DNA from: Vulcaniibacterium gelatinicum
Lineage (GTDB): Bacteria > Pseudomonadota > Gammaproteobacteria > Xanthomonadales > Xanthomonadaceae
DNA: 64,000 nt
NCBI RefSeq assembly: GCF_008033445.1
Contig: NZ_VNKO01000007.1
Span: 1-64,000 of the forward strand
Direction: 5' to 3'
Under the pieces are notes generated by a model. It did not search any database, was not told the origin of the DNA, and saw only the letters and a program-made list of their open reading frames with translations. How positions within the stretch are numbered: position 1 is the first letter of the stretch; each line of letters begins with the position of its first letter. Shown here in pieces: positions 63,988 through 64,000 of this stretch. The position numbers were made by a program, and so were the translations under genes.

Positions 63988-64000
63988 GCCTGCTCCGTAG

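Overview
The window is about 64 kb of very GC-rich chromosomal DNA from a gammaproteobacterium, most likely of the family Xanthomonadaceae/Lysobacteraceae (Lysobacter, Luteimonas or Xanthomonas relatives). The grounds are the strong G/C third-position bias, RlmKL as one fused protein, creBCD, minCDE, hflKC-yjeT-purA, a stand-alone gcvP behind a tandem glycine riboswitch, a bacterial angiotensin-converting-enzyme-like M2 peptidase and an Ate/Bpt-type leucyltransferase. This placement is inferred from gene content, not from a marker tree. I found no rRNA, tRNA or CRISPR array. The gene content is mostly housekeeping and envelope/stress physiology; the accessory DNA is an IS30-family end at the left edge and several palindromic intergenic elements.

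Layout. 1-2.4 kb: the N-terminal part of an IS30-type transposase and its terminal repeat, abutting a CACGGAT-type palindromic element; then a glycosyltransferase/PAP2-phosphatase pair, with a second, related palindrome on its far side. 2.4-7.5 kb (minus strand): nitrilase-family and GNAT enzymes, then creB-creC-creD with an exact TTCAC-N6-TTCAC cre-tag in front of creD. 7.6-14.8 kb: rlmJ, a TonB-like anchored protein, a DUF808 membrane protein, a 177-bp nested palindromic element, a chromate transporter with a YjbR protein, and a plus-strand cluster of acetyltransferase, methyltransferase, DUF4242 protein and an exported truncated haemoglobin. 14.9-23.8 kb: mfd, rlmKL, an alpha/beta hydrolase, a MOSC protein, an AmpD-like amidase and tesB. 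23.8-31.7 kb: a DUF2007 membrane protein, two coupled envelope proteins of unknown function, an ECF sigma-like protein that lacks its recognition helix and runs into a membrane domain, a leucyltransferase, an EEP-family lipoprotein, purT and another lipoprotein.

31.7-48.5 kb: an SPFH/ribbon-helix-helix/VanY module with a palindromic operator inside its promoter, an acyltransferase, an AlkA-type glycosylase, an SRPBCC protein, a DesK/NarL-type two-component system, a GNAT-minC-minD-minE run, a protein with an HEAGH motif, an M2 dipeptidase, a Rieske oxygenase with an amino-acid permease, and a Bcr/CflA efflux pump. 48.5-64 kb: the glycine riboswitch and gcvP, an anchored protein, LysR divergent from doxX-ygiD, tesA divergent from ybbA-ybbP, a GGDEF protein with an apparent frameshift, and purA-yjeT-hflC-hflK.

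Many same-strand neighbours overlap by ATGA or GTGA, which suggests translational coupling: nitrilase/GNAT, hydrolase/MOSC, the 24.7-26.1 kb pair, bpt/EEP, desK/desR-like, GNAT/minC, Rieske/permease, ybbA/ybbP and hflK/hflC.
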